From Vibrio astriarenae (GTDB lineage Bacteria > Pseudomonadota > Gammaproteobacteria > Enterobacterales > Vibrionaceae), in the NCBI RefSeq assembly GCF_010587385.1, contig NZ_CP047476.1, positions 868,001 through 932,000 on the forward strand: a DNA stretch of 64,000 nucleotides, read 5' to 3'. A model generated the notes under the pieces. The model saw only the letters and a list, made by a program, of their open reading frames with translations. It had not been told where the DNA came from and searched no databases. The first letter of the stretch is position 1; each line of letters opens with the position of its first letter. The position numbers and the translations under genes were made by a program. Positions 53,089-62,159 of the stretch are shown here, in pieces.

Positions 53089-53117
53089 AAAAAGGTCCAG
53101 TTACCGGACCCTTTATT
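53089..53117. terminator. Terminator at the end of the glpD operon
   Basis: GGTCC (53094-53098) and GGACC (53106-53110) flanked by A and T runs, so it works as a terminator on the minus strand (and probably both). It separates the GlpD operon from importer 1's promoter. Confidence 0.7.
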
Positions 53118-53137
53118 TAAACCAATACACTTGCTGA

Positions 53138-54643
53138 CTAGCTGGCTAACCTAGTGTCTTGACTAACTTCGAGTAGATACTCTTCAACAGCCATGCGCTG
53201 TGTTGAATCATACGTCAAACCAAGCTTGGTTCTTCTAAACAAGATATCATCGGCTTTGTTTGCAAACTCCGTCTCCACCAAATACTGAATTTCCGCTTCG
53301 TACAACTGGGGAGCAACTTCCTTACCTAACTCTGAACTTGAAGCTTTGCTCACGAGTAGTTCATGGGCCTTGCTTCCGTATTGCGCTGCGTAACGAGCAA
53401 TCAGTGAGGCATTTAACCAAGGGTATTGGGATTGCAGTTCCTGCTCTAGTTCGGCTAAAGATTCAATATCTCCACCTGGCAATATACTGTCCGCTGTCCA
53501 TTTGCTGCCCATCGTTGGAAAGTGAGGTGTCAACTTATCCAGCGCGGCTTCCGCTAGCTTTCTGTAAGTCGTCAGTTTGCCACCAAATACCGAGAGCAAT
53601 GGCGCGCCTTCAGTTTCAAGTTCAAGAGTGTAGTCACGTGTAATCGCTTGTGGTGATGATGATTCATCCTCACATAGCGGTCTTACACCACTGTAACTGC
53701 CTACGATATCGTCTTTCACGATTCGATTCACAAAATGCTGATTCACAATATCAATGAGGTAATCCACTTCTTGCTCACTAATTTGGCAATCGCGAGGGTC
53801 GCCTTTATATTCAACATCCGTGGTGCCAATCAGTGAGAAATCGTTCAAATATGGGATAACAAAAACAATACGCTGATCTTTGTTTTGCAAGATGTACGCC
53901 TGCTCTTCATCGTGAATCTTTGGCACGATAATATGTGACCCCTTAACAAGGCGGATGCTACGAGGTGATGATCGCTCCATCTGATGACTAATGAAGGACT
54001 CAACCCATGGGCCAGTCGCGTTAACTAGCGCCTTCGATTTGTACCCTGAAAGCTGCCCTGAACGTTTGTCTAATACCACTACATGCCATAAGCTATCAAC
54101 TTGCTCAGCCTTTGTGACTATGCTGTAGTTTTTCACCAATGCGCCATGTTGCTGTGCATCCAGAACGTTCGCTAAAACCAATCGAGCGTCATCAACCCAA
54201 CAGTCTGAATACTCAAACCCCTTTTTGATCTCATCAACAAACAAGCCTGTCTGTGCCAAGTTCACTGAGCGCGTGCCTGGTAACGTATTTCGGCTGGCGA
54301 GCATATCGTATAAAAACAGGCCAGCACGAATCATCCAGGCTGGACGAAGAAAAGGCCTGTGTGGCAAACGAAAACGCATCGGCTTAGTGATGTGTCGGGC
54401 TTTATTTAACACCACTTCACGCTCAGCTAATGCCTCTGCAACCAAGCGAAATTCATAGTGCTCGAGGTAACGAAGGCCACCATGAATCAATTTTGAACTT
54501 GCGCTAGACGTCGCACTGGCAAAATCATTCGATTCAAACAGTGCTGTGCTTAGTCCGCGTCCTGCTGCATCTGCCGCGATGCCCGCCCCATTGATACCAC
54601 CACCGACAATGATGATATCAAGAATGTTGTTGTCTTCTTTCAT
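53138..54643 (-). CDS. glpD: Aerobic glycerol-3-phosphate dehydrogenase (GlpD)
   Basis: 501 residues, the usual size. N-terminal FAD motif DIIIVGGGINGAGIAADAAGRGL, SKLIHGGLRYLEHYEFRLVAEALAERE, substrate-channel segments (LVKGSHIIVPK, GGKLTTYRKLAEAAL) and the C-terminal cap domain. It oxidises glycerol-3-phosphate to DHAP at the inner membrane and passes electrons to quinone. It is the last gene of the LacI-ABC-phosphodiesterase operon, so it takes the product of the GpdQ-like enzyme encoded 41 nt upstream. It may be a second GlpD beside the main glp regulon copy. Confidence 0.92.
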   Translation of the reverse strand: MKEDNNILDIIIVGGGINGAGIAADAAGRGLSTALFESNDFASATSSASSKLIHGGLRYLEHYEFRLVAEALAEREVVLNKARHITKPMRFRLPHRPFLRPAWMIRAGLFLYDMLASRNTLPGTRSVNLAQTGLFVDEIKKGFEYSDCWVDDARLVLANVLDAQQHGALVKNYSIVTKAEQVDSLWHVVVLDKRSGQLSGYKSKALVNATGPWVESFISHQMERSSPRSIRLVKGSHIIVPKIHDEEQAYILQNKDQRIVFVIPYLNDFSLIGTTDVEYKGDPRDCQISEQEVDYLIDIVNQHFVNRIVKDDIVGSYSGVRPLCEDESSSPQAITRDYTLELETEGAPLLSVFGGKLTTYRKLAEAALDKLTPHFPTMGSKWTADSILPGGDIESLAELEQELQSQYPWLNASLIARYAAQYGSKAHELLVSKASSSELGKEVAPQLYEAEIQYLVETEFANKADDILFRRTKLGLTYDSTQRMAVEEYLLEVSQDTRLAS

Positions 54644-54684
54644 TGCTTATTTACCGCTTAAAATCCTTCACGACACAAATTCGC

Positions 54685-55500
54685 TTAGTCGATCAAATTG
54701 CCATGCTCATCAAAGAATGGAAAAGGCCCTTCGCTATCACTGATAAAACTCAGGTGTGAGACCACCGAGTGTGGTTCAATAGTCAACAATTGAATCGCAG
54801 TAGGCTCTAGTGAAAATGACGACGGCGCTTTAGGGTCGAGATCAAGGGTCACAGAGTGGCTATGAGATGGACCCACCCAAACAGGAATCGAGTTCCACAT
54901 AGCGGTAATAGGACGATGGAGATGGCCGGCACAGATACCAAGGATATTGTGAAATTTTGCCAATACCGCATGCAGCTCATCCGCATTTTGCAAGTTTTGA
55001 ACATCCATGTGGCTCAACCCCACCTGCATTGGTGGGTGGTGCAGAAATAGCATCGCTGGCTTTTGTGAGTGCTGCTCTAAAGTTGACTCCAACCAAGTCA
55101 GGGTCTCCGGTGATAAATACCCATAAGGCTTGCCTATCACTGAGCTGTCCAAGCCAATCAACACAGTATCATCTTGTTCCACGACAAAGTTACAAAATGT
55201 TGGATGATCAAACTCAACCAAGCCCTTCAATCCCTCACGCAGATTATCGCGATGATCATGATTGCCAGGCACCACCAGCATGGGTAGCTCTACTTTCAAC
55301 AGCTCTTGCTTAATGAGCTGATATTCATCAGGAGTGCCAAAATCGCCTAAGTCTCCAGTAATGACCAAATAGTCAGGTCTCGGACTTAATTGATTTATAT
55401 GTTCAATTGCCTTTTGCAAGCAGGCGAGAGTGTCCACACGACGGTAAGCCTGCTTACCCCCTTGCTTGATATGAAGATCGGTTAACTGTGCAATAAGCAT
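54685..55500 (-). CDS. gpdQ: Glycerophosphodiesterase, GpdQ-like metallophosphoesterase
   Basis: 271 residues, matching Enterobacter GpdQ (274). The binuclear metal ligands fall at the same positions as GpdQ: Asp8 and His10 (LTDLH), Asp50 (VITGDLGD), Asn80 (PGNHDH). Downstream ligands His154 or His155 (FLHHPP), His193 and His195 (AGHLHRP) sit 1-2 residues before GpdQ His156/195/197. It hydrolyses glycerophosphodiesters to glycerol-3-phosphate and the alcohol. Sandwiched between the importer ATPase and GlpD, it makes a short pathway. A CpdA-like cAMP phosphodiesterase is the main alternative. Confidence 0.85.
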   Translation of the reverse strand: MLIAQLTDLHIKQGGKQAYRRVDTLACLQKAIEHINQLSPRPDYLVITGDLGDFGTPDEYQLIKQELLKVELPMLVVPGNHDHRDNLREGLKGLVEFDHPTFCNFVVEQDDTVLIGLDSSVIGKPYGYLSPETLTWLESTLEQHSQKPAMLFLHHPPMQVGLSHMDVQNLQNADELHAVLAKFHNILGICAGHLHRPITAMWNSIPVWVGPSHSHSVTLDLDPKAPSSFSLEPTAIQLLTIEPHSVVSHLSFISDSEGPFPFFDEHGNLID

Positions 55501-55504
55501 AATT

Positions 55505-56581
55505 CTACTTCTTTAGTGGAATAAGACGAGAGGGGTCAAAAGACAAAGTCACAACCTGACCAGCTTGGTAATCGACACGTTCGAAACAGTCGACCATCAC
55601 CTGAGTATGACGACTAACACCCGCTAGCATCACTCTTGTGCGATCCCCTAGGAACACCGTGCTGGCGACGGTGGCCGTCAACGCATTCACGTCATCTGTG
55701 ATCTCCGTTAATCGGATGTCCTCAGGTCTTAACATGACGCTAAGCGTAGATTGCCCCTCGCTAATGTAGCTAGGGATCGGTAACTGTTTTTGTGTATCAA
55801 GGCGCAGTACATTCCCTTCAACTTCACCTTCAAAACGGTTCATCTGGCCTATGAAGTCGGCGACGAAGCTACTGTTAGGCTGAAGATAAATCTCTTTTGC
55901 TGAACCGATTTGCGCAATCTCACCATGATCAAGAACCGCAATGCGATCGCCCATCGCCATCGCTTCCTCTTGATCGTGAGTCACGTAGACTGCAGTAATA
56001 CCAAGATTTTTTAGTAGCGTTCGGATATCCCCTCTCAGACGCTGTTTCAATAACGCATCTAGAGCAGACAGTGGTTCATCGAGAAGAAGGACATCGGGCT
56101 CAGTAATAATGGCACGAGCTAATGCAACACGCTGACGCTGACCACCTGACAGTTGATGCACACCACGGGTCGCGTATTTCTCTAAGTCAAACATCTCTAA
56201 CATTTGCTTCAGCTTGCGCTCACGTACTCTTGCATCAACACCGCGAACCTTCAGCCCATAAGTGATGTTGTCACTCACATTCATGTTTGGGAACAAAGCG
56301 TATGATTGGAATACCATACCAACTTTACGTTGCTCAATGGGTAAACCTGTGACATCTCTATCACCAAAGCAGATTTGGCCACCATTGTTATCTGCAAATT
56401 CAAGGCCGGCTATTAAGCGCAGCGTAGTGGTCTTGCCACAACCCGATGGGCCAAGCAGAACAAGGATCTCACCTTCTTCAATCGTTAAGTTGGTTGGCTT
56501 AAGTGCCAAAGTTCCGTCATCAAACGTCTTGGTAATATTGTTAAGCGTAATTTCAACGCCGTTTTCATGTTCTAACATCAT
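55505..56581 (-). CDS. ABC importer 2 ATPase (PotA/FbpC type)
   Basis: 358 residues. Walker A GPSGCGKTT, VFQSYALFPNM, LSGGQRQRVALARAI, VLLLDEPLSALD, VTHDQEEAM, and a TOBE domain (VMLRPEDIRL). It stops 4 nt before the GpdQ-like gene and follows the permease by 8 nt. The PotA/FbpC class includes phosphonate, iron and polyamine importers. Confidence 0.93.
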   Translation of the reverse strand: MMLEHENGVEITLNNITKTFDDGTLALKPTNLTIEEGEILVLLGPSGCGKTTTLRLIAGLEFADNNGGQICFGDRDVTGLPIEQRKVGMVFQSYALFPNMNVSDNITYGLKVRGVDARVRERKLKQMLEMFDLEKYATRGVHQLSGGQRQRVALARAIITEPDVLLLDEPLSALDALLKQRLRGDIRTLLKNLGITAVYVTHDQEEAMAMGDRIAVLDHGEIAQIGSAKEIYLQPNSSFVADFIGQMNRFEGEVEGNVLRLDTQKQLPIPSYISEGQSTLSVMLRPEDIRLTEITDDVNALTATVASTVFLGDRTRVMLAGVSRHTQVMVDCFERVDYQAGQVVTLSFDPSRLIPLKK

Positions 56582-56589
56582 TTAATTTC

Positions 56590-57378
56590 TTAGCTATTGG
56601 TCACGGGCTTTCTGTTGAGCAACTGAGCACACACCAACAGAGGCAAAATAAGGCAAAGGAAGATAAGCGTGTAAGCAGAGCTAATTTCTAAACGCATTGA
56701 CGCATATGAATCAGCAAGCCCTACAGGCAATGTTTTGGTTAAAGGAGTATGAAGCATCCACGTTAGGTTAAATTCACCAATGGAGAGCGTGAGCGTCATT
56801 AACATACCTGCCACAATCCCTGCTTTACAGTTAGGAACGATGACATCAAAGAAACGCTGCCAGAAACTGGCCCCTAAGCTCGCCGCTCCTTCTTCAAGCA
56901 CTCGAACATTGATGCTCTGTAATACCGCCAATACTGATTTCACCATAAACGGCAAAGTGAAAATCACGTGACCGACGAGAATAAACATCCAGCTTGAACG
57001 AAAGTCACTGTAACCGCCGTACGCTAGAATCAAGCCCAGTGAGATCGCCATACCAGGGATAGCGATAGGCAAGGTCAAGATCTCATCGAACAGTGACGCC
57101 CAGCGACTTTTGCTGCGTGAGAGTGCATACGCACACGGCACGCCAATCAATACATTGATGAGGGTGGTCGCAACCGCAATTTGCAGTGTCAGCCAGATGG
57201 TATCGGAATAGAGAGACCAAACTTGCTCAACCCAACGTAGTGTCAAACCACTTTTCATACCGACAAAGTAATTATTGGTTAAGCCCGCCATGACTGACAT
57301 GATCACCGGCACTATCAGAAACGCACATACAAACAGTGTAAACACCAGTTGTAGATAGAAATATTTGTCTTTTTTCAT
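56590..57378 (-). CDS. ABC importer 2 permease B
   Basis: 262 residues, about six membrane segments. EAA loop VLEEGAASLGASFWQRFFDVIVPNCKAG. It begins 2 nt after permease A ends, so coupled. Confidence 0.92.
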   Translation of the reverse strand: MKKDKYFYLQLVFTLFVCAFLIVPVIMSVMAGLTNNYFVGMKSGLTLRWVEQVWSLYSDTIWLTLQIAVATTLINVLIGVPCAYALSRSKSRWASLFDEILTLPIAIPGMAISLGLILAYGGYSDFRSSWMFILVGHVIFTLPFMVKSVLAVLQSINVRVLEEGAASLGASFWQRFFDVIVPNCKAGIVAGMLMTLTLSIGEFNLTWMLHTPLTKTLPVGLADSYASMRLEISSAYTLIFLCLILPLLVCAQLLNRKPVTNS

Positions 57379-57380
57379 GA

Positions 57381-58193
57381 TTAGCCTCCCATCGCGACCG
57401 TTGAATCACCCTGACGCTTGGCCAAAGCCAGACAGACCCAAGTCACAAAGCCGAGAATCAGGCTCAAAGCCGCGGCCATAGCGAAATTCGCATTAAGGGT
57501 AAATTCGGTATAAATGGTCATGGGTAAGACATTGATGTTGGTCGCGAGTGTAAAAGCGGTACCAAAAGCGCCCATAGACGTTGCGAAACAGATCGACCCT
57601 GAAGAAATCAAACCCGGCTTCAGTGCTGGTAGCGTGACATCTTTAAAAATCTGCCAACGATTCGCACCTAGCGAGCGCCCTGCTTCCATCAAGTTATGAT
57701 CGAGCTTTTCTGCGGCACCCATCACGGTTAACACCACTCGAGGAATAGAGAAGTATAGATACCCAAAAAACAAGCCCGATATTGAATAGGCAAACATCCA
57801 ACGTTCACCTGCCAGTAATAGACCAGCCTGAGCAAATAGCCCTTGTCGACCCGCAAGCATAATGACGAAAAAACCAATCACAACACCTGGGAAGGCAAGT
57901 GGAAAACTCAGCATCGCTACCAATAGCTCTTTTCCTCTGAACTCATAACGAGTCAGAAACAGCCCACTGATCGTCGCAATAGCTAGGCTCACTGCTGTCA
58001 CCAAAGCTGACAAGGTCACTGTAGAAAGTAAACTTTTGAGATATAGAGGTCGTGTCAAAATGTGTAAGTAACTTTCTGCGCCACCATCAACCAAAGAGAC
58101 TTGAATCAACTGGACAACGGGCAACAAGAAAAAGGCACAACTGATGATCAATGCTGGCAGTATCAATATAAATGTAAGGTGATTATTTTTCAT
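57381..58193 (-). CDS. ABC importer 2 permease A
   Basis: 270 residues, six membrane segments. EAA loop LMEAGRSLGANRWQIFKDVTLPALKPG. Same subgroup as the PotB/PhnU-type permeases. Lies between SBP and permease B. Confidence 0.92.
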   Translation of the reverse strand: MKNNHLTFILILPALIISCAFFLLPVVQLIQVSLVDGGAESYLHILTRPLYLKSLLSTVTLSALVTAVSLAIATISGLFLTRYEFRGKELLVAMLSFPLAFPGVVIGFFVIMLAGRQGLFAQAGLLLAGERWMFAYSISGLFFGYLYFSIPRVVLTVMGAAEKLDHNLMEAGRSLGANRWQIFKDVTLPALKPGLISSGSICFATSMGAFGTAFTLATNINVLPMTIYTEFTLNANFAMAAALSLILGFVTWVCLALAKRQGDSTVAMGG

Positions 58194-58240
58194 AGACTTA
58201 TGGGTGGGAGATGAACTCCCACCAATTGATAACGTTTTGA

Positions 58241-59260
58241 TTAATTCACTTCACTGAGGTAACGGTCAGCGAAAGCGGCCTGATTGGCAGACATTGCAGC
58301 AAAATCAACAGAGCCAGCGCGCTGATATTCCGATTCAGGTAGGAACTTGCTTTCCGCATCTTCATCCATCACACCTTCAATCACTGGACGCAAGTAAGCA
58401 TTCGCCCAGACTTGCTGGCCTTGTTCAGAAAGAACGAAATCTAGAATCTTTTTGCCGTTGTCTGTGTTTGGTGAGTTCTTCACTTTACTCATGACGTAAG
58501 GAACGGCAATCGTGCCCTCTTGAGGAATAACAAATTCAACGTTTGAGTAATCATCATATTTTGCACGGTAAGCATTGAAGTCGTAGTCTAGAAGAATTGG
58601 GATTTCTCCAGATATAACGCGTGCATAAGATGTCTGTCTTGGCACGATTGGGCGGTTGTTTTGTAGCTTCTTGAAGTACTCAATCGCCGGTGTAAAATTA
58701 TCTACATCGCCACCCATTGCTTCATTCACAGCAACTGCGCTTGCATATCCAACAAAGGCACTTGTTGGATCTAGGTAGCCCACCATACCGCGATACTCAG
58801 GTTTGAGTAGGTCTTCCCAACTTTGTGGTACATCAGCGCCATCTAATGCATCAACATTAACAAAGAACCCAATCGTACCGGAGTGAATCGCAAACCAGTT
58901 ACCTTCAGGATCTTTCATTCCGTTAGGAATTTTGTCCCAGTTTGCTGGCTTGTATGGCTCAACAACATCTTGATCTGCAGCATTGATACCAAATGACACA
59001 CCGTAGTAGACCACATCAGCAACTGGGTTATTTTTCTCCGCGACGAGCTGAGATAAAGACTGACCTGAGTTCTTGTTATCCATCGGAACACGAATACCCA
59101 ACTCTTTATTGATCAGTTGTAGCTGACCACCCCAGTTCGCCCACTCTGGAGGACAGTTGTAACAGATCGCATCTGACGCTTGTGCTTGGAAAGAGGCACA
59201 AGCAAGGCCAACGAGCATACCCGCGACTTTGGTTAATTTTGAACGTGTTTTAACAGCCAT
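58241..59260 (-). CDS. ABC importer 2 substrate-binding protein
   Basis: 339 residues from the ATG at 59260 (GGAG 6 nt before it, inside the LacI end; a TTG at 59272 is weaker). Signal peptide MAVKTRSKLTKVAGMLVGLACASFQAQA; mature part of the type II (PotD/AfuA-like) fold (ADVVYYGVSFGINAADQDVVEPY, FAIHSGTIGFFVNVDAL, GYLDPTSAFVGYASAVAVNEAMGG). Two cysteines in DAICYNCPPEW may form a disulfide. Ligand inferred to be a glycerophosphodiester from the operon's GpdQ and GlpD, not from the protein itself. Confidence 0.85.
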   Translation of the reverse strand: MAVKTRSKLTKVAGMLVGLACASFQAQASDAICYNCPPEWANWGGQLQLINKELGIRVPMDNKNSGQSLSQLVAEKNNPVADVVYYGVSFGINAADQDVVEPYKPANWDKIPNGMKDPEGNWFAIHSGTIGFFVNVDALDGADVPQSWEDLLKPEYRGMVGYLDPTSAFVGYASAVAVNEAMGGDVDNFTPAIEYFKKLQNNRPIVPRQTSYARVISGEIPILLDYDFNAYRAKYDDYSNVEFVIPQEGTIAVPYVMSKVKNSPNTDNGKKILDFVLSEQGQQVWANAYLRPVIEGVMDEDAESKFLPESEYQRAGSVDFAAMSANQAAFADRYLSEVN

Positions 59261-59261
59261 G

Positions 59262-60290
59262 TTATTCTCCAATCATTGCCTGTTTAATAGTTAAATTTGG
59301 GGCTTCAGCGAGTGAGCCATTCATTTGAAGTTCATGTTCCATCGCAAGGCACGTGGTTAACTTTGAGCCTGCTTTGGCATTAAATAAAATATCTACCGCA
59401 ACCTGACCCATCTTCAGGTGAGGTACTGCGACAGTGGCAAGGCTTGGCGTCACTAATTGCCCTAAGCTCATGCCATCAAACCCAATAATTGATACATCTT
59501 GCGGCACTTTAAGACCGAGTGCTTGAACACCATTGATTGCCTTCAGTGCCAGTAAATCATTACTGCAAAACCACACTGTAGGGGCATTTTTCGCTTTCAT
59601 TACCCGCATCTCGTGCTCACCAAAGGTGTCTAGCTTGTTCTGATCCACTTCAAGCAACTGACTCAATTCAATACCTTTGTCATTCAAAGCCTCTTTAAAG
59701 CCTTGATAACGTTTCTTCGCTCGATCAGACGACAAAAAATACCCTGTGATCATGCCAATTTTGGTGTGCCCTAAACTGACAACACGATTAGCAACGTCTC
59801 TACCTGCCTGATAGTTATCAACGTAAACACACGGTTCATCGTCATCAGATTGGTTGTGCAGCAAACAGTAAGGAAACTTAAAGTCGCGTAGTACAGACAA
59901 AGCTTCATTTCTTGATGCCTCAGCAATCGTCAGTATCACTCCCTCTACACGCTGTCGAACTAAGTCTATAACTGCCTGCTGCTCTTGCGCCCCATCATAT
60001 TGAGTATCAATAACAATGGTGGAGAACCCGAAGTGTCGAGCACGTTGCTGTATGCCAGCCACAATTTCCGAAAAAACTGGATTAAGTAAACTCGGGATAA
60101 CCACACCGATGGTTGGGTTTCGATTCAGTTCGATACCTCGTGAGTGCACGTCTGCGGTATAACCAGTGAGTGACACCACACGCTGTATTTTTTCAGCTGT
60201 TGATGCAGCAACCGATGTCGGCGTATTCAAAAACCTAGATACGGTGGCTGGTGATACGCCTGCAAGCTCTGCTACATCTTTGATGTTCAT
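59262..60290 (-). CDS. LacI-family regulator leading the glycerophosphodiester operon
   Basis: 342 residues. HTH: NIKDVAELAGVSPATVSRFLNTPTSVAASTAEKIQRVV; effector domain YVDNYQAGRDVANRVVSLGHTKIGMITG and FCSNDLLALKAINGVQ. It is the first gene of a seven-gene operon and its stop is one base from the SBP ATG. Being co-transcribed with its target suggests autoregulation. Confidence 0.92.
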   Translation of the reverse strand: MNIKDVAELAGVSPATVSRFLNTPTSVAASTAEKIQRVVSLTGYTADVHSRGIELNRNPTIGVVIPSLLNPVFSEIVAGIQQRARHFGFSTIVIDTQYDGAQEQQAVIDLVRQRVEGVILTIAEASRNEALSVLRDFKFPYCLLHNQSDDDEPCVYVDNYQAGRDVANRVVSLGHTKIGMITGYFLSSDRAKKRYQGFKEALNDKGIELSQLLEVDQNKLDTFGEHEMRVMKAKNAPTVWFCSNDLLALKAINGVQALGLKVPQDVSIIGFDGMSLGQLVTPSLATVAVPHLKMGQVAVDILFNAKAGSKLTTCLAMEHELQMNGSLAEAPNLTIKQAMIGE

Positions 60291-60796
60291 CGAGTGTCCC
60301 CTTCGTTTGTGAGGGCAGATTAGGCGTGAACCGTGACACTTTTATTAACCAATAGTCGCAAATTGCAGACTTTTACCTTAATTAGCCGCCACGTTTGCAG
60401 AAATTAACTTCAAAATTCACTATGAAACACATCTGTTTCATCTTGTTTTTGGTTATTTTGAATACAGGACCATAGATTCAAAAGCGTGATACTGATCCAA
60501 AAATTATTTCCCTTTTAGAGAGTTTTGAAAGAGTGTCATTGCGGGCTTTTACTCTATCCTACGGCTTAAATCGCCCCCGTTGACCTTGATAAATAGGGTT
60601 ATTAAGCAGAATCCATAAGCGAAAGTGCTACCTGATTTATTAGTTTCTAACGAAATCAAACAACCATAAATTGTTCATTAATCTGACATATTTCACACAC
60701 CTAAGTGCAACAAAACACGTACACACTAGCTTCGTACGAAACAAACGAACTCTCGTTAGAAACCTCTCTTATTGAGAACAATAAAAGGAAAGAACA
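60291..60796. promoter_or_regulatory. Divergent promoter region between LacI operon and ugp
   Basis: 506 nt, no gene. It contains an 11-bp inverted repeat pair GTTTCTAACGA (60643-60653) and TCGTTAGAAAC (60753-60763), 110 bp apart. A perfect 10-bp palindrome TTCGTACGAA lies at 60731-60740. The palindrome and the right-hand repeat are just upstream of ugpB, where the promoter is expected. Confidence 0.5.
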
Positions 60797-62089
60797 ATGA
60801 ACAAGCTAATGCTAGCAGGACTGCTATCAGCGACTGTTTCAGGTGTAGCGACAGCACAAACCGAAATTACGTTTTGGCATGCTATGGGTGGCCAACTTGG
60901 CGACACAGTGAACCAGATCGCAAGCGACTTCAATGCTTCACAAGGCGACTACAAAATCACACCTATCTATAAAGGTGAGTACACAGAAACACTGACAGCG
61001 GGTATCGCTGCATTCCGTGCTGGCGAAGCACCAAACATTCTGCAAGTCTTCGATGCGGGCGCAGCGACGATCATGAATGCACCGGGTGTGGCTAAACCAG
61101 TACAAGATATCCTGGTTGATTCTGGCTACTCATTCAGCTCTGACAACTACCTAGCGGGTGTTCGTAACTTCTATGCTGACAACGAAGGCAAAATGATTGG
61201 CATGCCATTCAATAGTTCTACGCCAGTGCTTTACTTCAATGAAGATATTCTTAACAAAGTAGGTGTTGAAGCACCGAAAACTTACGAAGAGCTAGAGGTT
61301 GTTGCTGCGAAGCTAAAAGAAGCCGGTTATGCGACGTTCTCTCAATCTCTAACGCCTTGGATCATGTTTGAGAACTTCAAGTCTCGTCACAACCTACCAC
61401 TGGCTGATAAGCAAAATGGTTATGACGGCCTTCCAACTAAGATCATGTTCAACACTGAAGACATGCAGATGCACGTCTCTAAGCTAAAAGACTGGTCTGA
61501 CAAAGGTTACTACAAGTACTACGGTAGCGATTGGGACGCAAACCAAACACCATTCGAGCGTCAAGAAGTGGCAATGTGGATGGGTTCATCAGGTTCATTC
61601 GGTGGTCTGCGTAACCGCGTAGAATTCGAAATGGGTACCACTTACCTACCTTACTGGGAATCAGTAGCAGAACAAGGTAGCCACACGTTTATCGGTGGTG
61701 CAGCACTGTTTGCTCTGAATGGCCACGACAAGAAGCAAGACGATGCGGTTGCCGCATTCTTTGCTTACCTAACTCAACCAGAAACACAAATGCAGTGGCA
61801 CAAAGATACTGGCTACGTTCCAGTCACTAACGCCGCCTACGACCTAACTAAAGAATCAGGTTACTACCAAGAAGCACCTGATGCCGAAGTCGGTGTTCTT
61901 CAGCTAAGCCTTCCTGAAGGTGAGTGGACGAAAGGTTACCGTCTAGGTTTCTACCCACAAATCCGTGAAGTGATGCACCGTGAGTTCGATAACATCTTCG
62001 CTGGCCGATCTTCTGTAGAAGAGAGTCTAGAAAAAGTAGACGTAGAGTCATCTCGCCTACTACAGCGTTTTGCTCGTACCGTTAAGTAA
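60797..62089 (+). CDS. ugpB: Glycerol-3-phosphate/glycerophosphodiester-binding protein UgpB
   Basis: 430 residues, as in E. coli UgpB (438), with a signal peptide ending at TAQ. ITFWHAMGGQLGDTVNQIASDFN, YKGEYTETLTAGIAAFRAGEAPNILQVFDAGAATIMNA, PFNSSTPVLYFNEDIL, MWMGSSGSFGGLRNRVEFEMG and WHKDTGYVPVTNAAYDLT follow E. coli UgpB closely, including the ligand-binding Trp and Ser regions. Periplasmic receptor for G3P and glycerophosphocholine-type diesters. AAAGGAAAG precedes the ATG. First gene of ugpBAE(C). Confidence 0.93.
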   Translation: MNKLMLAGLLSATVSGVATAQTEITFWHAMGGQLGDTVNQIASDFNASQGDYKITPIYKGEYTETLTAGIAAFRAGEAPNILQVFDAGAATIMNAPGVAKPVQDILVDSGYSFSSDNYLAGVRNFYADNEGKMIGMPFNSSTPVLYFNEDILNKVGVEAPKTYEELEVVAAKLKEAGYATFSQSLTPWIMFENFKSRHNLPLADKQNGYDGLPTKIMFNTEDMQMHVSKLKDWSDKGYYKYYGSDWDANQTPFERQEVAMWMGSSGSFGGLRNRVEFEMGTTYLPYWESVAEQGSHTFIGGAALFALNGHDKKQDDAVAAFFAYLTQPETQMQWHKDTGYVPVTNAAYDLTKESGYYQEAPDAEVGVLQLSLPEGEWTKGYRLGFYPQIREVMHREFDNIFAGRSSVEESLEKVDVESSRLLQRFARTVK

Positions 62090-62104
62090 GTCAATTACTT
62101 AAAC

Positions 62105-62131
62105 CAGCCCTCACCTCGGTGAGGGCTTTAG
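62105..62131 (+). terminator. Intercistronic hairpin between ugpB and ugpA
   Basis: AGCCCTCAC, CTCG tetraloop, GTGAGGGCT, followed by TTAG. Placed between SBP and permease genes, where such hairpins commonly limit read-through so that more binding protein than permease is made. Confidence 0.7.
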
Positions 62132-62159
62132 TGTTTGTTTTTCACGTTTGGAAGTTATT

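Noticed and set aside
60672..60689. Possible Pho box upstream of ugpB
   Set aside because: TGTTCAT-TAAT-CTGACAT has the right 7-4-7 spacing but matches the CTGTCAT consensus at only about 10 of 14 positions. Suggestive, not supportable.
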